DNA of 64,000 nt, taken from NCBI GenBank assembly GCA_005281725.1, contig SSBO01000013.1, positions 1,300,281 through 1,364,280 of the forward strand, given 5' to 3'. Below, piece by piece: positions 1-12,586 of the stretch (position 1 is its first letter; each line of letters starts with the position of its first letter). Source of the DNA: Wuchereria bancrofti (Eukaryota; Nematoda; Chromadorea; Rhabditida; Onchocercidae). A program made the position numbers and the translations under genes. Below the pieces are notes generated by a model that saw only the letters and a list, made by a program, of their open reading frames with translations, had not been told where the DNA came from and did not search any database.

Positions 1-611
1 TTTCTTTTTTTTCCTTTTTTAAACATTCATTCATAAATAAAGAAATTCTTCGGAGCTATTCCAGGTGACTATTCTTTTATTTTCATCTTTCTTTTCTTCT
101 CCATCCTCAATTGACATGTCAAAGGATTAAAGCATTTGAATGGGATAATTAGCTAATGACCACATCTGTTATTTTTTCTTCTTCTTTTGTTCTTTTCCCG
201 TAAAAAATCAAAAAAAAATTTTTTGACATTGTCATTTTTAAATTTTAAACTATTATTAGAAATTTCAGTGGTTAATACTCATTTGCTTGTTTTTTGAATA
301 TAAAATAATTTTTCCAATCACAAATCAATTTATATTTAAAACTCAAAACAGGGACTAATTTTTTATGAGTCAATTTTCTCAAAAAAAACGGAGTTGACAA
401 CTGATAAGTATTGTAAAATTTCCGAAGTGATTAAAGAAAGGAAAGTTGTTCAGTTCATAATAATGTTGAAAAATTAACCCACTGTTTTTATGATTTTGAT
501 TATCTCGTTCAAAATCTTACTTAATGATGTGTGATTTCTTTTTTTGTCAATAACTGGATCATCTTCTAAGAAAAAAACTTGAAAATTTAATTTTTTAATA
601 ATAAACTGTTA

Positions 612-775
612 TCATTATTTTTATACAGATCACATATTTATTATTATTATTATTATCATTATTATTGTTATTATTATCATTAATCATCATCATCATTATT
701 GCTATTATGATCATTGTTACTAATTATTATTGTTATTATTTTTTTATTATTACTTTATTGTTGTTATTATTTTTA
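612..775. repeat. Degenerate ATT/TTA/ATC trinucleotide tract
   Basis: Low-complexity tract dominated by TTA, ATT and ATC triplets with interruptions, including a short run of ATC triplets near 683-696. No reading frame in it looks like protein. Bases 1-611 hold only AT-rich sequence with homopolymer runs; I see no gene there. Confidence 0.8.
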
Positions 776-939
776 ATGAAATTTTTTGAATCCATAACAA
801 TTTAACCAATTATTATATTTCACAAAACTATTGCATAATTGCAAAGTATAATATTCATTGATTACTTGCATAAATTACACCACTTTCAATGAAATTTTAG
901 CGATGACAAATCATTTCATTAGTTTAATGCTGCCATTCA

Positions 940-1005
940 TTCGTTTCATTTCATTCCATTTCATTCCATTTCATTTCATTCCATTTCATTTCATTTCATT
1001 TATAT
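940..1005. repeat. Short TTTCA/TTCCA pentanucleotide array
   Basis: Roughly a dozen pentamers of TTTCA with interspersed TTCCA variants. It is the same motif family as the much longer array near 12.3-12.6 kb, but more degenerate, suggesting an older or smaller copy. It passes directly into a TATAT-rich stretch and the hairpin at 1031-1070. Confidence 0.8.
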
Positions 1006-1030
1006 TATATTATATTGTATTATAATATAT

Positions 1031-1070
1031 TATATTATCACTGATATATATACCTATCAGTGATAATATA
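1031..1070. repeat. Perfect inverted repeat beside a TATA box
   Basis: A 16-base left arm (1031-1046) is exactly complementary to the right arm (1055-1070), with an 8-base loop. The core of the arm reads ATCACTGATA / TATCAGTGAT. The TATA-like element follows immediately. It could be an operator-like or cruciform site, or a chance palindrome in AT-rich DNA; the exact 16/16 match argues somewhat against chance. Confidence 0.75.
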
Positions 1071-1078
1071 TATAAAAG
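1071..1078 (+). promoter_or_regulatory. TATA-box-like element
   Basis: TATAAAAG on the plus strand directly abuts the inverted repeat. It lies about 90 bases upstream of the candidate signal-peptide ATG at 1163 and about 1.2 kb upstream of the hexosaminidase ATG. AT-rich genomes give many false TATA matches, so this rests on its position beside the hairpin and the start codon. Confidence 0.35.
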
Positions 1079-1162
1079 CTTTCCAATTACGACAAAAACT
1101 TCTGTTGTAAGCAATTTGATCAAACAATCAGCGCATCCGGGAGCATTTTTCTCCTTGTAGAA

Positions 1163-1249
1163 ATGGTTTTTTTGTCTCTTTTATTCTTTTTATTATTACA
1201 CTTCCATTTCTTTGTGAACTCTTATCAACAAACTAACATCCGTTGTTAG
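1163..1249 (+). CDS. Possible signal-peptide mini-ORF or alternative first exon
   Basis: A 28-codon reading frame begins 2 bases after a pyrimidine-rich acceptor-like site (CTCCTTGTAG, ending 1160), as in trans-spliced nematode genes. The peptide starts MVFLSLLFFLLLH, a strong hydrophobic signal-peptide core, then polar residues ending NIRC before TAG at 1247-1249. A candidate donor inside that stop (after 1248) would leave phase 2. Joining to the acceptor at 2306 reads in frame through TAC-AAT-ATT-CAA into the hexosaminidase ATG. It is therefore either a tiny secreted peptide, an alternative first exon, or a chance frame. No other coding support is visible. Confidence 0.3.
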   Translation: MVFLSLLFFLLLHFHFFVNSYQQTNIRC

Positions 1250-2300
1250 TATTTTTTTGCATGCAGTGGCAAGTAAAATTCCACTTTTTTTTTTCTGTCT
1301 TTATTTTTAAAAATATTTTTTAAATAAAGTTTAATCCATTAAATTATTTGCTTTTCTATTTCATTTCATCAGTTTGTGCTAATATATTGTCATGTTTTTG
1401 CATATAATCTCAAAAGATGAATGTATTTTTGTTATGACTTACAAAATATATGCTAATTTTATTATTTTTTTGAAATTAGTATTTGCACGTCTTTTTTTGC
1501 ATTGTATCTTTCTTCGTACCTTTCATTTGTCTTTTTTTTTAGGATTTATTAAATTAAATTAAATAATGTATATAATTATGAAATCACTAAAAATTTCACT
1601 GTGCAGTGTTTTTGCTATTTGAATTATTTGTTTAGTGAAATTTGAAACATTAGACTTAGGAGTGATTTTATATTAAACTAAACTACTCAAATTTCAATAT
1701 ATTTGCTCTAAATACCAATGATATATGCTTTCTCTTTCATTTTTTCTTTTTCTCTTTTTTTCCTTTCTTTTTCCTCTTTTTTAAAATGCTTAATTTATCA
1801 ATTTAACTATAAAATCTGAGTATGAGAAAATATTGCTATCATTCATTTTAACCTTGAAAAAAAGTTCCCGTCAAAGCATTGCAAGTTTTTATTATTTTTA
1901 GCACAATATTTCCTATACTTTGGCTTTCTTTTCTTTCACATTCATTACAATGTTTTGCTTTTGAAATTTCAAATTTTAAAAGTTTTAAGGCGCAAAGTTA
2001 TGCTTCTTTTGAATTTAACAAAAATTAATTTATGTGTTTTTTTTAGTTTTATTTTTCTGTGATTTTATTTATTTATTAAAAAAAGAAAAATCGAAGTATC
2101 TTAGCAGTGATTATTTCCTATGAATTCTATGAAATTGAACAGAGAAAAAAACTTAAATTCGAGTGATTTAATGTATTCTTTTTAAAATTTGATATTATTT
2201 GTCAAATTTTGTAACATATATTTGTTTTCCTAAGTTATATGCTATGATAATATTATTTAAGTTAAATAATATAATTAATATTTTAATTTAAAATAATTCA

Positions 2301-2306
2301 TTTTAG
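2301..2306 (+). promoter_or_regulatory. Likely trans-splice or 3' splice acceptor of the hexosaminidase gene
   Basis: TTTTAG ends 10 bases before the ATG at 2317. This is the usual arrangement of a spliced-leader acceptor in nematodes. It could instead be an ordinary acceptor for the upstream exon at 1163-1248. Confidence 0.5.
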
Positions 2307-2316
2307 CAATATTCAA

Positions 2317-5300
2317 ATGTGGCTATTTATTATTGCGCTATTACTTGGCCATATTTTGCAACAAAAATTTAGCGAAAGTTGGCCTGATCCACATCTGCGC
2401 TCAAAAGGTGCCATTTGGCCACAACCACAATATCTCACAATTGGCAACGAATCGCTGGCAGTTAATTTAGATGCGTTTACTTTTGTATCAACCGTTGGAC
2501 AATGTGAAATTATTGACAAAGCAATCATTCGTTATCATAAACGTTTATTTAGTAAAATTCGGCGTAATGAATTAAAAAAGATTAAACGACAAAATGATAA
2601 CAAAATAATTGATAATGAGGTACAATTTACTTTGCAGAGATTGAATAAATTAATAAATAAAAATAATACATATTTTCCATCTAAGAAAACGAAATTGAAA
2701 AAAACAAAAAATACAGTTTTATTTTTATTTATTTAAGTTGAAATATTTATTAGTTTAATTAAAGTGATAAATTTATCATTTGTTTGAGTAAATTAATAAA
2801 TGAAGTAATGTAATAATTCATTTTTTTAAAGCAATATATGTACAAACTTGTTTTTCTTTTTCTATTTTTTTTCGTTTTTTTCTTACTTTTGAGAATTATT
2901 TAGTTAGTCAATTAATTTAATCAAATTTGTACTATTTATTATTTATAGATTCTTAGCAACTTAACAATAACGGTGGAGGAAGGATGCACTAATCGATTTC
3001 CGCAGTTTGGTATGGATGAGAGTTATAAATTAATTATTACAAACAATGATGCGATTTTGAGAGCTAATCAGGTTTTTTTCCTTCTGTTTTTCTGCTTTTT
3101 TCTTTTTAAATCAAAATTAAAAGAAATTTAATTTTTTTGCGTAAAGTTTTTTAAAAACAAAAACATACAAAATTTAGGTTTGGGGCGCATTGAGAGGAAT
3201 CGAATCATTCGCGCAATTATTTTTTGATAGTAATACCAAAATACACAAAGTTGACATTCGTGATTATCCACGTTTTTTTCATCGCGGAGTGTTATTGGAT
3301 ACAGCCAGGTTAAGTAATCACATTTAATTTAATTTCATATTATTTAATAAAATTAAATTTGAATTTAAAATAGTGAAACAGTTGAAGAAGGAAAAAATGA
3401 AGAATTTTGCATAAAATAGCTGCTTAATTTGGAAAGAAAAAAAGAAGACAATAAGAATTGGTTTAAATTAGTGTTCAATTATAATAAAAATTATTTCACT
3501 GATAATCATTTCCAATAATCTAATTTTAATTAATAATCTAATTCGTATCATATAAAGCTTAATTTTAGTACTAAATTATTTTCGTCAGTTTTATTCATTC
3601 ATACATCTAATCCATATGTGATTTCTACAAAATGTCTAAATTATTTTTCACTTCTTTTTCTTTGAAGTATTTTTCCCAATTATGTTGTAAAATTCTTATA
3701 AAAAATCAATTAGTTATTTAATTATCTAACTTATCACCAATTATTCCAGTACTAACAATCATAAAATAAATTTTTGATAATATTTTTTTATTAGCTTTTA
3801 TTTACGTACATAATTTATGTATGATTGCTTTGATATTATCATTTTTTTTCGCTTTTTTTTGAAATATTTTTCATTTTCTTTTTTTTTTCTCCAATATAAA
3901 CTTAAATAGCTTGATTAATCATTGTTTTTTTTTNTTTTTTTTTCTTTCTTTAATTAGTAAAATAATTGATTTAATCGTAAAATTAATCAATTAAAGATAA
4001 ACAAAAAAAAATTGCAGGCATTATTTATCAGTTAATGTTATTAAAGCAAATATTGAATTAATGGCACAAAATAAATTTAACACATTTCATTGGCATATTG
4101 TTGATATCGAATCATTCCCGTATCAGTCTGAAGTGATCCCAGAATTAATCAAAGGAGCTTATACACCAAATCATATTTATACTATATCGCAAATTAAGGT
4201 TTTAGATTTATGAAAATTTTCCAGAAATGCTAAAATGTTATACTAATTAGTGAAATTAAAAATGTATTAATTGTAATAATAAGTAAAAATAAAAATGTAT
4301 TAATCATGAATTACCAACATAATTCAGTTGCTAGTAGTCATTGCAAAAAATGATATTTTATAAATTTATTCAGATTTTTTTACTCATAAATAATTTTACA
4401 TATGTGATTTTTATGCATTAAAAATAATAAATATTACATTAACATTTGTATTATCTGCATTCATTTTATAATTATGCAACTTTGATTTCATGAAATTTTC
4501 AAAGATGCAAAATAAAAAGGTTAATTTAATTTAATTTAATTATTTTTCTTACATTTGTGTTCTGTTTATCTTTCCCTCTCTCTTTTTTTGTTAATAAATG
4601 AATTAAATGGATTTTTTTTAAGTTGAAAATGTTGATTTTATATTTCTCTGTTAATAAATTTTTGAAATTATAATTTAAGGATATAATAGATTATGGCCGA
4701 TTACGTGGTATACGTGTGTTACCGGAATTCGATACACCAGGACACATGAAATCATGGGGAATTGGTGTAAAAGATCTTTTGACGAAATGTTATCATTCAA
4801 ATGGTTCATTATATCAAAATTTTGAAAATTTATTAGATCCAACAAATTCAAATACATGGGATGTATTAAGCGCACTCTTTCAGGTTGCTAATTTTTTCTT
4901 TTTTTTTTCTTAAATATTTTCTATACAAAGAATTTTCTTTTTGTTTTGCATTCAAACATAATTCAAATTTGAATAATTAAAAAAGTTGTTTTTAATTAAA
5001 TATTTCCTATGCAAGGAATTTTTTCTTTTGCTTTTTGTTTTTTTATTTTTTGCATCCAAATATAATTGAAATTTATTGTTTATTTATTTTTTACTAATTA
5101 ATAAATTAAATTATTATTGATGATTTATTTTAATTTTTAAATTTTTTGAATTATTAAATTATTATTTTAATAATTTTTTTAAATTATTATTTTAATTTAT
5201 TGGTTAGTAAATTAAATTATTATTTGAGCAAATTCTTGTTTGAATATTGATAAAAAATTTTCAGGAAGTTTTTGCAATATTTCCGGAAAATTATGTTCAT

Positions 5301-7862
5301 CTTGGTGGTGATGAAGCAGAATATTGGTTTACTGAGTGTTGGACATCAAATCCAACTATTCGACAATTTATGGAGGTTTTTGTTTTTTCTTTTTTTCCTC
5401 TAATTAATAATACTATAATAAATTGTCAAACATTCAAATTTAAATTTAAAACTTTTATTAAAAATTTGATAATAAAATTGGATTAACAAACTTGGCTCAG
5501 AAAAAGGAAAGAAAATGAATCAATATTTTTTTTTATTTGAAGATATATGGTCTTAAAGATGGTCCTAGCATTCAAGCATGGTACTTTAGCAAATTTGTTC
5601 CTCTTCTTCATTCACTGAAATTTGGAAAAAACAAGAAATTTCTTGTATGGCAAGTAAGTTGTCTTTTTTGATTAAAAAAAATGCGCGGATGTCCATCATA
5701 ATAAATGGTTAATATATTAAACAAAATTAAGAAGAAAAAAAATGAAAATTTAACGATAAATATGACAAAAAAGAAAAAAAAATTACTAAATGTTTCAAAT
5801 TTTCTTAATATGTGAAACATATAAAGTCCAAACTTATCATTTATAGCTAATTTAGTTCTAATTAATGAATTAAATTTAAGAATTATTGATAACTAATATG
5901 AAACTTTAATTTCTTTTTTTTAAAAAAAGGAAGTAATAAATGGTGCAAATTTAACGATAAATATGACAAGAAATGATAATCTAATAGCACATATTTGGAA
6001 AAATACAAGAGATATTGAATATGCAACCAAATTGGGTTATTATGTTATCTTATCAGCTTGTTGGTATCTTGATTTAATCACATCAACCGCTGATTGGAAA
6101 TTATACTACAGCTGTGATCCGCAGGTTTTTACTTTTTAAAATTCTGTTACTAATGAAAATGACAATTTTTATAAGAGAGAAAATTGCCCAATATTTTAAT
6201 TATAAAATTTAATCAAAAAAAGAATGAATATTGTATATTTTGTTTATATGAAAAAATGATAAACAAAAAGACGGGATAATTATCAGAAAGTTGCAGAAAA
6301 ATTTGTCGAAAATAAAAAAATTTTTAATTGTTAATTTGCTAATTTCAATTTAGTTGCTGAAAAATTTTTTTGCTTGCTTCTGTCTTGAAAATTTTGAAAT
6401 TTAACTATTGTGCTTACTTAATGATTGCGTCTTTTGCTTTCCTTCCGTTCTCTCTCTTCTGTTTCTCCCATCCTTTCTTTTTTATAATTTTAATTATTAA
6501 AAATGAATTGTGCTGATGGAAATATTGAAGGATTTCAATGGTACCGAAGCGCAAAAACACCTCGTGATAGGCGGTGAAGCAGCACTTTGGGGTGAATGGG
6601 TAGATGAAAGTAACGTGATACCTCGTTTATGGCCACGCGCAAGTGCTGTTGCAGAACGCTTATGGAGTTCAGTTGAAACAAAAAGTATTGAAAAAGCATG
6701 GCCAAGGTATTTTATAATTTAACTTAAATAAAACTTCCTTATTTACATATTATTATCTTTCGATGATTTAATATGCATTTAAGGTAATTTAAAAAAAAAT
6801 AAGCATCAATTTATTTGAAAATTTTTTGAGAATAAATATTTAAATGCAAATAATAATTTATAGTACTAGGAAAAATTTTTAATTTCTATTTAGCAAATTT
6901 TTCTTTCAAATTATTTCTCGAAATTGTAATTATTCAAGATTGTTTGAGTGATTTTAAATTGATAAATACATCCTAGCATAATTTTCATTATTTTCTTTTC
7001 TAATAATAGAAAAAAAAGTGCAAATAAAAAATTTATTATGCAGAAAAGTATATTTAGCAGTGGAAGGCAGATAAATGAAACATATGATCATTTTTAATAA
7101 TAATAATAGTTTAGTAGTAGTTCATTGTCATATGATCATTTTTTAGTAATGATAAGTTGATGATAATTTATTAATGTATAACCATCTTTAATAGTGATAA
7201 CGATAAGTTGGTGACAGTTTATTAATATATAAGCGTCTTTTGACATTGATAGTGATGTATAACCATTTTTTGATATTGATGACGATAAGTTGATGGTAGT
7301 TTATTAATATACGACTGTTTTTTGATAATGATATAAGTTGATGATAGTTTGTTAATGTATGACGTTTTTTGATAACGATAATAATAAGTTAGTAGTAGTT
7401 TATTGTAAATTATCATCATTAAAAATGAAGCTGATAATAGTTTACTATATATGATCATTTCTAATAATGATAATAATGGTAATTAATAGTAGCTTATTAT
7501 CATATGGTCATTTTTTAATAATGATAAAATAACAATAGCTTATTATGATATATCATCATTAAATTGATGATAGTTTCTTACAGTTGATCATTTAAATTAA
7601 ATATTAATAATGACACGTTAATATTTATTATAATGTGATAATTTTTGATAGTTTTTTAATAATGATATTTTTTAATAGTGGCAATTTAATAATGATAATA
7701 TCATAATTTTTAATAATTTTAACGATGAGTGAATAATAGTTTATTTGAAGATTGTATGAGATGCAATGTCGAATGGCATCACAAGGATATCCAGTACAAC
7801 CAACTGAGGGACCAGGATATTGTGAAAATGAATATAAAATTCAATTACCTCTTTATGAATAG
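2317..7862 (+). CDS. hex-1: Beta-hexosaminidase (GH20), ten exons, complete
   Basis: Lysosomal or secreted glycosidase of family GH20, removing terminal beta-linked N-acetylhexosamine from glycans and glycolipids. Exons by eye: 2317-2619, 2949-3071, 3178-3308, 4018-4198, 4680-4883, 5265-5375, 5543-5653, 5930-6124, 6531-6706, 7751-7862; all phases agree, giving 548 aa, close to HEXA/HEXB. A signal peptide begins [14 protein letters not shown]. The GH20b-like N-terminal domain includes GAIWPQPQ. The (beta/alpha)8 domain contains WGALRG, FHWHIVD (about 209-215), PEFDTPGH and the catalytic pair HLGGDE (Asp330, Glu331). Near the C-terminus are [10 protein letters not shown] and [10 protein letters not shown]. 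All catalytic landmarks are present, so it should be active. The symbol follows the C. elegans orthologue; orthology was not tested. The start could move upstream if the 1163 exon is used. Confidence 0.93.
7083..7745. repeat. Degenerate minisatellite filling hexosaminidase intron 9
   Basis: The last and longest intron (6707-7750, 1044 bases) is largely built of irregular copies of a unit of roughly 50-65 bases around TTGATGATAGTTTATTAAT, ATATGACCATTTTTTGATAA and close variants. At least eight recognisable copies occur. Similar GATGATAA-type units form arrays at 10.4 kb and 52.1 kb. The array stops about at the acceptor of exon 10 (7750). Confidence 0.7.
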
Positions 7863-10034
7863 AAGAAAAAAGAAAAAAAACAAAAAACAAAAACGAAACA
7901 CATTTATGATAATAAGAAAGTAATACGTGCAATTAGTAATTGATTAATTGATTGCTGCAGTATTCTATGTCATTTCAAATATATGGTGTGAATTTATTAT
8001 TTCATATATCATCAATTTTTTTAACTTTATTTTGTTATAACAAAAATTCATTAATAGCTGCAAATTTTTGTATTATTTCCTGAAATGCTATGAGAAAAAA
8101 AATTCCAATTTAAAAAGAAAAAATTACAAAAATTTTGAAAATTATTCTTTGTATTATCTTGAAAATGAATCATTTAAATTAGCAAATTTTTATTTAGTGA
8201 ATTAAGAAAAATGTCAGCTTTTTAAATACCAATACTTGTCATCAAAATATTATAATTATTTACATCTTCTTGTTAATTATTGATTTAAAGAGCCATTTTA
8301 AACTTTTTTTCTGATTTCAGAAATTTACGCAATAAATTATTAAAAGTTATGTATTTTTGTCAATAATTTTTCTTCAAACAATAATAAATCAAATTATAAA
8401 TTGTAAAACTCTTCAAATGATGCATCAAATAAATATGAATTTTAGTGATTTTTGAAATTGAAATAAAGTGAAAAATTTTAGAGTAAATAAGAATAGTTGA
8501 TGAAATTATTCGAAAGTATTTTTATTTTTTATTTTAAGTGCAAAATGAAATAAAACAACGAGACGATCGAAAAATGATAACAGGAAGAAAAAATGAAAAT
8601 TTTATTTTTTAAATTCCAAATTGAGTAAGAGACTTTTTTTACTACAAATTTAATTTAAAGTAGAAATTCAAAAATCCTCTTTTCATCACAAACATAGTAA
8701 ACAGATTAAACAATTTTTTACAAAAGTCAAAAATTCTAATTTTTTAAATTAAAAATTTCAATTTCTTATAAAAGCAAAAAACTTCAGTTTTTCTAGTTTT
8801 AATAATGAATGCATTTATTGTTAATTAAAATACCTCAATCGAGAACTGTTATTGTTTCTCGAAATGATTAACTCAATAGGAATAATTGAATCATTAAAAA
8901 TTAATTAATTCGATCCGTAATTTTATATCCATTTCAGTTTCAAACCACTACTACTCGTTAATTTTAATAATACCAAAAAAAGAGGAACGAAAAAAAGAAA
9001 TGTAATTTTATTTATTCTATGTTTGTCACCATAATTAATTATTTATTCGTTTCCTAATTATTTTTTCTTCCTCCTTTCTTCATTCTACCACATCAATCAA
9101 AATTATAATGCCTATTCATTTTGCCAGTAATTAAATTATTTTCTGTTTATATTTTAATTTCATTATTCCCATTGAAATCATTTCATCCCTAATTTTTAAC
9201 AAAACGATCAAAATCCAATGAATCTTTTCCCTCTTTCTTCTTTTTCTTAATTTTTTTCTTGTTTTTTTACATTGCTAATATGCTTGCTTTAAAACATTCA
9301 AACAACTATCGGTTTCAGTTATTACAAACTGTAACAAAATCAATCAAAGAGATTTTTTTATTTTTTTTCAGTTTTTCTTACACTTTTTTTTATAAATGAA
9401 ATCAAAATTTCACCTTTAGTTTCATTTCATGCTTTATGTTTTATTTTTGTTTTTCTTTCTCTCTTTTCATCTTATTTCCACTCAAATTTTTTAATTTCAT
9501 TCTTCTTAATTGCAACACTTAATTTTTTTTTATTAGCATAAAATTAAAAATTAAACTGAATATTTGTTGCATAAAATAATCATTATCAATTATAAACATA
9601 TAATATGCATATAATATGAATTTTTTTATAAATTTTTGATTTCTAAAAATTTTTTAGAAATGCGCATTTTTGCGGGCATTTAGAAGCATAAAGCAGAAAA
9701 CGAAACGATTCTTTTTTTAATTTTTTTTCTTAGTTCATCATTAATCTTAAAATTTAATCCTTTGTAAAATTTAAACTTTCAAATTTGCAATATTCAATGC
9801 TCAGCACTTCTTTTCCACTTTTTTTTCTCTTTTAAGCAGAAAACAACGAATGTCATATTTTCAATTTTAACAAATTTTTCTTATTTGTTTTTTTCTGTTT
9901 TGCCCTTCTCTAATTTTACGCATTTGTGAAAGTGGAATTTTTACAATTTTAAGTGCATTGTACTTTTATAAAATATTTTCTTTTAAAAATGATATAATTT
10001 TAGTTTTACCAAAATCGAAAGTATATTTTTATTC
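7863..10034. other. Intergenic, no gene seen
   Basis: AT-rich sequence with many homopolymer runs. Reading frames are short and hydrophobic or lysine-rich, as expected of random AT-rich DNA. The hexosaminidase 3' UTR must lie at the left edge. Stretches near 9060-9110 and 9225-9260 are pyrimidine-rich. I see no tRNA, splice-consistent exon or mobile element. Confidence 0.6.
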
Positions 10035-10350
10035 GAAAATATCAAAATAATGATATACAAAAGATATTTTTGATAAAAAATAATATTCAATGCTAATAAA
10101 AATATTATTAATAATTTTAGTAACAAATTTTTTTTTTTGTTAAATTAAAAATGCTTAAAATAAGAATTAACGAATTCATAACAATAGCGNNNNNNGAAAA
10201 TATCAAAATAATGATATACAAAAGATATTTTTGATAAAAAATAATATTCAATGCTAATAAAAATATTATTAATAATTTTAGTAACAAATTTTTTTTTTTG
10301 TTAAATTAAAAATGCTTAAAATAAGAATTAACGAATTCATAACAATAGCG
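10035..10350. repeat. 155-bp exact direct repeat flanking an n-run
   Basis: Bases 10035-10189 and 10196-10350 are the same 155-base sequence on either side of six n's (10190-10195). The right copy continues into unique sequence. The pattern recurs at the gaps near 53.9, 56.2 and 57.1 kb, so I read it as an unmerged contig overlap rather than a biological duplication. Confidence 0.9.
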
Positions 10351-10403
10351 AAAGATAGCGAATGAAAAATATTTTATAAGAATTGCTAAAAAGCTAGAAA
10401 AAA

Positions 10404-10538
10404 CATGATAAGGAATGATTAATATGTATGATAAGAAATGGTAGGAAGCATGATAGGGGATGATTAGGATGTATGATAAGAGATGATGAGAAGCATGATA
10501 AGGAATGATTAACAAAGGTGATGAAGGCTAAGATGCAT
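10404..10538. repeat. 45-bp minisatellite, three copies
   Basis: Units start at 10404, 10449 and 10494 with a 45-base period, each opening CATGATA(A/G)GG(A/G)ATGATTA; the third degenerates after about 20 bases. Because 45 is a multiple of three, the complementary strand reads as a 15-residue repeat (LIIPYHAS...), which explains an apparent open frame there. I do not regard that frame as a gene. Confidence 0.8.
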
Positions 10539-12181
10539 GATAAAAATTTAAAATATTAGATCATGAAAATCATGAAAGTAATCCGTGATATCAAACTGTT
10601 TAATCTGATTTATTTAATCATTTAATTGAAGTTAATTAAAGTAGTTAAACTAAAATCAATTTAATTCCATTAATTTTTCAGGCAATAATAGGTGTTAAAA
10701 TTGATAGATAATAATGTATAGATTTGAAATTTAAAAAGAATGCATCAGTTATTAGTCCCAAATTATAGTTGATAATAAAAATAATATAAATTACAATTCT
10801 AACTTATTAATTAAAGTTGTGCATTATTACTCTTATTTTTCTGTCCACAATTACAATTATAAAAATAACTAAACTTGTTTTTGGGGAATTTAATAAAATT
10901 GCTATTTCGTTTTTTTTTATTCTGTTAACATTTTGTCATGAATTTTTTCTCTTTTTTTTTTGAGAGTGAGAGAAAATGAATCAGAAAATTTTTAATAAAC
11001 AAAAGAAAAAAAGACAAATGACGTGGCGACAACGTGAAGCATATTTAATAAATTCATACATCATTCCATTATGATGGCATCAATTTAAAGCAATGTCTTC
11101 ACTTCTTTTTTTACTTTAAAATTCATCTTTCTCGCTCTTTTATGGCCATAAGTGTCAAAGTACGTTACGCCAAAGTGTAAAAGCATTCATCATTGTCATC
11201 TTCTTGTGACCGTAAACTCAGGTTTTTTCCTGTCCATAAGCGTCCAAAAGCACTACAAAGCTATTTTTAATATTATGGAAGATAATAAATTAAAAGCATT
11301 CCGATGTTTTAAATCTTAATTTAATCAATAGGAGCAAAAAATACGAAAGAGATTAAATTTGTATAATTATGAAATAAAATTAATAATATTATTAGTAATT
11401 TGATCTGAAAATTTCATAGCATTAATAATTTTTGATACCAATTAATTTCATTAACAAATTTTTTAGTATGGGAATTTAATTGTAGATATTTGATAAATTC
11501 AATAATATATCCTAGCTCTGTTCATACCTTTTCCTTTTGCTACTACTGTTATTATTGTTTACTTTGTTCACACTTTACTGTTATTATCGTTTATTAGTGT
11601 TGTTATTGTTATTTTTATAATTATTGTTACTATTATTGTTGTTATTATTTTTATTATTGTTGTCGTTGTTTATAAACAAATGGATAACATTTATTTTCAC
11701 CCTTTTTATTTTAATAAATTAATAAATTAAAAACATTCCGATGTCTTTTTCTAACGATAAATGAAGACAAAAAACAACGATAAATTAATTAAGACAAAAA
11801 CAAAAAAAAAAAAACAATAACAAAAAGAGCGGGGAAAAAACAGGTAAGATGTTAGGTAAGTATAATTAATTAATTCAGTGATCAAATGAAATCAATAAAT
11901 TATAAATAATACATAACGAATATAAATTAATAAATTCAAAATAAATTTTCCTCTAGTTTATATTTAAAACTAAAGAAACAAAAAGAATACTTAACAAAAT
12001 AACGAAAAGGAAAAAAACAAGTGGAAATAGAAAAAGAAAGTGAAAAAAAAGGATGAAGGAAAAAATTTATAATTGGCAAAAAAAAGAAAACGAATTAAAA
12101 GAAAAAAGGTGAAAAGATTAAATGAATGATTTCGTTTATCCTCAAATTTTTCGTTCTTTCTTTTCCTTCCCTTCCTCTCCA
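10539..12181. other. Intergenic, simple repeats only
   Basis: AT-rich with a GTTATTATT/ATTGTT tract at about 11535-11670. A slightly less AT-rich stretch at 11015-11235 (containing ACGTGGCGACAACGTGAAGC and a repeated TGTCAAAG/GTGTAAAAGC motif) is the only part resembling regulatory or ancient coding sequence. I could not build an exon from it. Confidence 0.55.
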
Positions 12182-12586
12182 ATTCATTCATTCATTCATT
12201 CATTCATTCATCCATTCATTCATTCATTCATTCATTCATTCATTCATTCATTCATTCATTCATTCATTCATTCATTCATTCATTCATTCATTCATTCATT
12301 CATTCATTCATTCATTCATTCATTCATTTCATTCATTTCATTTCATTTCATTTCATTTCATTTCATTTCATTTCATTTCATTTCATTTCATTTTATTTCA
12401 TTTCATTTCATTTCATTTCATTTCATTTCATTTCATTTCATTTCATTTCATTTCATTTCATTTCATTTCATTTCATTTCATTTCATTTCATTTCATTTCA
12501 TTTCATTTCATTTCATTTCATTTCATTTCATTTCATTTCATTTCATTTCATTTCATTTCATTTCATTTCATTTCATTTCATTTCAT
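12182..12586. repeat. (ATTC)n tetranucleotide passing into (TTTCA)n pentanucleotide array
   Basis: About 145 bases of ATTC repeats (one CATCC variant near 12210) run straight into about 250 bases of TTTCA, roughly 50 units. Only one clear variant unit (TTTTA at about 12391) interrupts it. Two frames stay open through the array as poly-HSFI / HFISF; these are artefacts of the repeat. The purity suggests recent expansion. Confidence 0.97.

Noticed and set aside
10306..10515. Minus-strand 69-codon frame with a 15-residue repeat (LIIPYHAS...)
   Set aside because: Produced by the 45-bp minisatellite on the other strand; partly inside a gap-flanking duplicate.
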